Shown piece by piece: positions 35,811 through 38,035 of a stretch of 38,035 nt of DNA. The first letter of the stretch is position 1. Each line of letters starts with the position of its first letter. Below the pieces are notes generated by a model. That model saw only the letters and a program-made list of their open reading frames with translations. It searched no databases and was not told the DNA's origin. Both the position numbers and the translations under genes were made by a program. Origin of the DNA: Comamonadaceae bacterium (GTDB lineage: Bacteria; Pseudomonadota; Gammaproteobacteria; Burkholderiales; Burkholderiaceae_C); contig CANFSO010000012.1 of NCBI GenBank assembly GCA_947449895.1, positions 1 through 38,035 of the forward strand. Direction: 5' to 3'.

Positions 35811-36802
35811 GTTGCTGTCACGCCAGAAGCCTTGACTATGACACGCCAGCGTTCCCATTCAGACTTGAGAAATTTCGCAAATTCTTCAGGCGTCCCCTTG
35901 GTCTTGAGATTGAGCCCCTCGCGAACAAATATGTCCTGCAGCTGTGGCAAGGCCAGTATCTCGTTCACATCACGACTAGTCTTGGCAACGATGTCGCCAG
36001 GCGTCCCCTTTGGCATGAAAATCCCACTCCATGACGACGTACTGAAACCCGGAAAACCTTGCTCTGCAATGGTTGGAATGTCTGGCAGTGAACTCGCTCG
36101 CTCCAGGCTACTCACAGCGATAGCGCGCAGCGTGCCGGCTTTGATGTGCTGCATGAATGAAGGAATGGTGCCAAACATAAAGCCGACGCGTCCGCCCAGC
36201 AAATCGTTCGCGCCGACCATCCCTTTGTAGGGGATGTGAATTGCCTCAAAACCTGCTTGCTGCGCCAACATGAAGCCAGACAAATGAGCCGAGGTGCCCA
36301 CGCCATTTGACGCATAAGACAGCTTGCCCTGTTGGCTCTTGGCGTAAGCAATTAGCTCGGGCAATGTCCGCGCGGGGAGCGAAGGATGCACCACCAGCAC
36401 ATTGGGAGCCTCCGCCATATGAACCACCGGAACCAAGTCAGTAAGCGTGTTGAACTTCTGCGCATAGACATGCGGATTGATGGTGATCGTGGCAGCAGAA
36501 CCGATGCCCCATGTGTAGCCGTCCGGCTTGGAACGGGACAGTTCTTCCATGCCAATGCTACCGCCCGCGCCGGCTCGGTTGTCAATCACAAACGACTGCT
36601 TCCAGCGCTCCGCCAGCGGCTGACTGATGGCCCGCGCCACGAAATCAGTACCACCTCCCGGGGTAAAAGGAATGATCAAACGAATGGGCTTCGCGGGGAA
36701 GTTGATATCTGCGGCACCGACTCTCAGCGAGGTCAGTAGCAAGCCGAGAGTGCTAGAAGCAAGCACGTCTCGTCGGCGCGCCAAAGGAAAAAACTGTTGC
36801 AT
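35807..36802 (-). CDS. Bug/TctC-family substrate-binding protein
   Basis: MQQFFPLARRRDVLASSTLGLLLTSLRVGAADINFPAKPIRLIIPFTPGGGTDFVARAI (Tat-like signal); IDNRAGAGGSIGMEELSRSKPDGYTW; AIHIPYKGMVGANDLLGG. Start 36802. Confidence 0.92.
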   Translation of the reverse strand: MQQFFPLARRRDVLASSTLGLLLTSLRVGAADINFPAKPIRLIIPFTPGGGTDFVARAISQPLAERWKQSFVIDNRAGAGGSIGMEELSRSKPDGYTWGIGSAATITINPHVYAQKFNTLTDLVPVVHMAEAPNVLVVHPSLPARTLPELIAYAKSQQGKLSYASNGVGTSAHLSGFMLAQQAGFEAIHIPYKGMVGANDLLGGRVGFMFGTIPSFMQHIKAGTLRAIAVSSLERASSLPDIPTIAEQGFPGFSTSSWSGIFMPKGTPGDIVAKTSRDVNEILALPQLQDIFVREGLNLKTKGTPEEFAKFLKSEWERWRVIVKASGVTAT

Positions 36803-36952
36803 AGGCCGGTCTCCATCATTTTTATAGTCTGCACCCAAAGTTTGTCACTTGAGTCCCTGACTTATACCTGATGCTTGGAATGACCGCCGCCTTGTAACCA
36901 CGCAGAAGAACGCAAGGCATCCCCTAGGCTACAGCGGCTATTCAACAGGTGA

Positions 36953-38035
36953 CTACTGACTGTGCCAGCCGCCACCCAGAGATTGGTACAGTGCGACCGT
37001 GTCGCCGAGGAAAGCTGCATGACTAGCGACCCGGCTCAGCTGTGACTGCAACAGCGACTGCTGCGCGGCCAACAAGCCCAGTCGGGAACTGTAGCCCTGC
37101 TCAAACTGACGCTGCGTGTGCCCCAACAACTGTTGAGTGGCCAATTCGACTTCGCGCGTCGCATTGAAAGAGCGGCCATCAGACTCCAGCGCATACAGCG
37201 TATCGGCAACGTTTTGGAACGCAACGAGCACGACACTTTGGTACTGCGCCCGAGCCGCTTCAGCACTGGCTATGGCCCCACGTTTGCGGGCGCTCAAAGC
37301 ACCGCCGTCGAACAAGGGTTGCGTCAAGCCGCCCAGCAACCCCCAGGACTTGCTGGTGTTCGACAGCAAACCAGCCAAACTGTTGTTGTTGTAGACAAGG
37401 CTGGCGGACAAGGACAGCTGCGGCAGCATGTTGGCAGTCGCCACGCCAATCTGCGCGTTGCTGGCGTGCAGTTGCGCTTGCGCGGCCTGAACATCAGGCC
37501 GATGCTCAACCAAGCTGGATGGCAGCACCGTCGGCAAAGCAGCCGGCGCATGGATCTGGTCCAACGCGCCGCCGGGCAACTGCTGCGCTGGCAACTGACC
37601 GCACAAAACAGCCAACAAGTTGCGGGTTTGCTCGATTTGTTTTTGCAGCGGCGGCAGCAAGGCCAGCGTCTGCACATAGGCCACTTGCTGTTGCGCAACG
37701 TCCATGCCGCTTGAATAACCGGCCACACTGAGCCCTTTGAAATGCTGGAGTTGTTCGCCAGCAACCTTGATGGCCTCCTGCGTCAACTCAATTTGCTCAC
37801 CCAAGAAGCGCTCTGAAATAGCCGCAGCCACCACGTTGCTGACCAGCGTGATTTTGAATGCGTCCAGCTGGTACTGCTGGCTGGAGGCCGACGCCTGCAG
37901 CGACTCAACCTGACGTCGATTGCCACCGAACAAGTCGGGCACAAAACCAACATTCAGCTGGGCCGTGTGCAAATTGAACAGCGTGCTGCCGGCGTTCAAA
38001 GGCGGCGCCAACACGCTGCCTGAGTTTTGTCGGGC
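36953..38035 (-). CDS. RND-type outer-membrane efflux protein (NodT/OprM/TolC family), 5' end beyond the window
   Basis: TLFNLHTAQLNVGFVPDLFGGNRRQVESLQA; LRNLLAVLCGQLP-like, ALPTVLPSSLVEHRPDVQAAQAQLHASNAQIGVATANMLPQLSLSA; QPLFDGGALSARKRGAIA. The frame stays open to the window end. Confidence 0.93.
   Translation of the reverse strand, partial: ARQNSGSVLAPPLNAGSTLFNLHTAQLNVGFVPDLFGGNRRQVESLQASASSQQYQLDAFKITLVSNVVAAAISERFLGEQIELTQEAIKVAGEQLQHFKGLSVAGYSSGMDVAQQQVAYVQTLALLPPLQKQIEQTRNLLAVLCGQLPAQQLPGGALDQIHAPAALPTVLPSSLVEHRPDVQAAQAQLHASNAQIGVATANMLPQLSLSASLVYNNNSLAGLLSNTSKSWGLLGGLTQPLFDGGALSARKRGAIASAEAARAQYQSVVLVAFQNVADTLYALESDGRSFNATREVELATQQLLGHTQRQFEQGYSSRLGLLAAQQSLLQSQLSRVASHAAFLGDTVALYQSLGGGWHSQ

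Noticed and set aside
1-38035. CRISPR arrays, transposases, phage genes, toxin-antitoxin or defence systems
   Set aside because: No regularly spaced repeats, no DDE/integrase-like ORFs and no recognisable defence or phage proteins among the translations.

Overview
Betaproteobacterial, probably Comamonadaceae-like, chromosomal window (lineage is inferred from gene content, not tested). The left 4 kb is conserved-looking: the 3' part of ureC, then ureE-ureF-ureG, a SAM-dependent (LCM/COG3315-type) methyltransferase and a tRNA-Ser(UGA) followed by a strong intrinsic terminator. From there to about 36.8 kb is an accessory catabolic region. It holds several small-molecule degradation modules, most with their own regulator (IclR, LysR, LacI, GntR/UTRA, GntR/FCD) and with at least one Bug/TctC-type solute-binding protein (SBP). 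There are eight Bug SBP genes and no TctA/TctB membrane genes. The right edge is a NodT/OprM-type outer-membrane efflux gene cut by the window end. Main highlights: (1) a kgu-like (2-ketogluconate) operon in which a polar-amino-acid-type ABC transporter sits where an MFS permease would be expected; its SBP appears to have lost the Asp that binds the ligand alpha-ammonium, and PtxS/LacI-like palindromes lie upstream of both the operon and the regulator gene; (2) the set of eight orphan Bug SBPs, including a paralogous pair sharing a private cysteine pair; (3) a shared AATCAT(A)CATATGAT palindrome at two divergent promoters near the GntR genes; (4) a mandelate/acid-sugar-like enzyme set; (5) a gentisate-type cluster with no isomerase. 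All family calls come from reading the translations; no database search was run.
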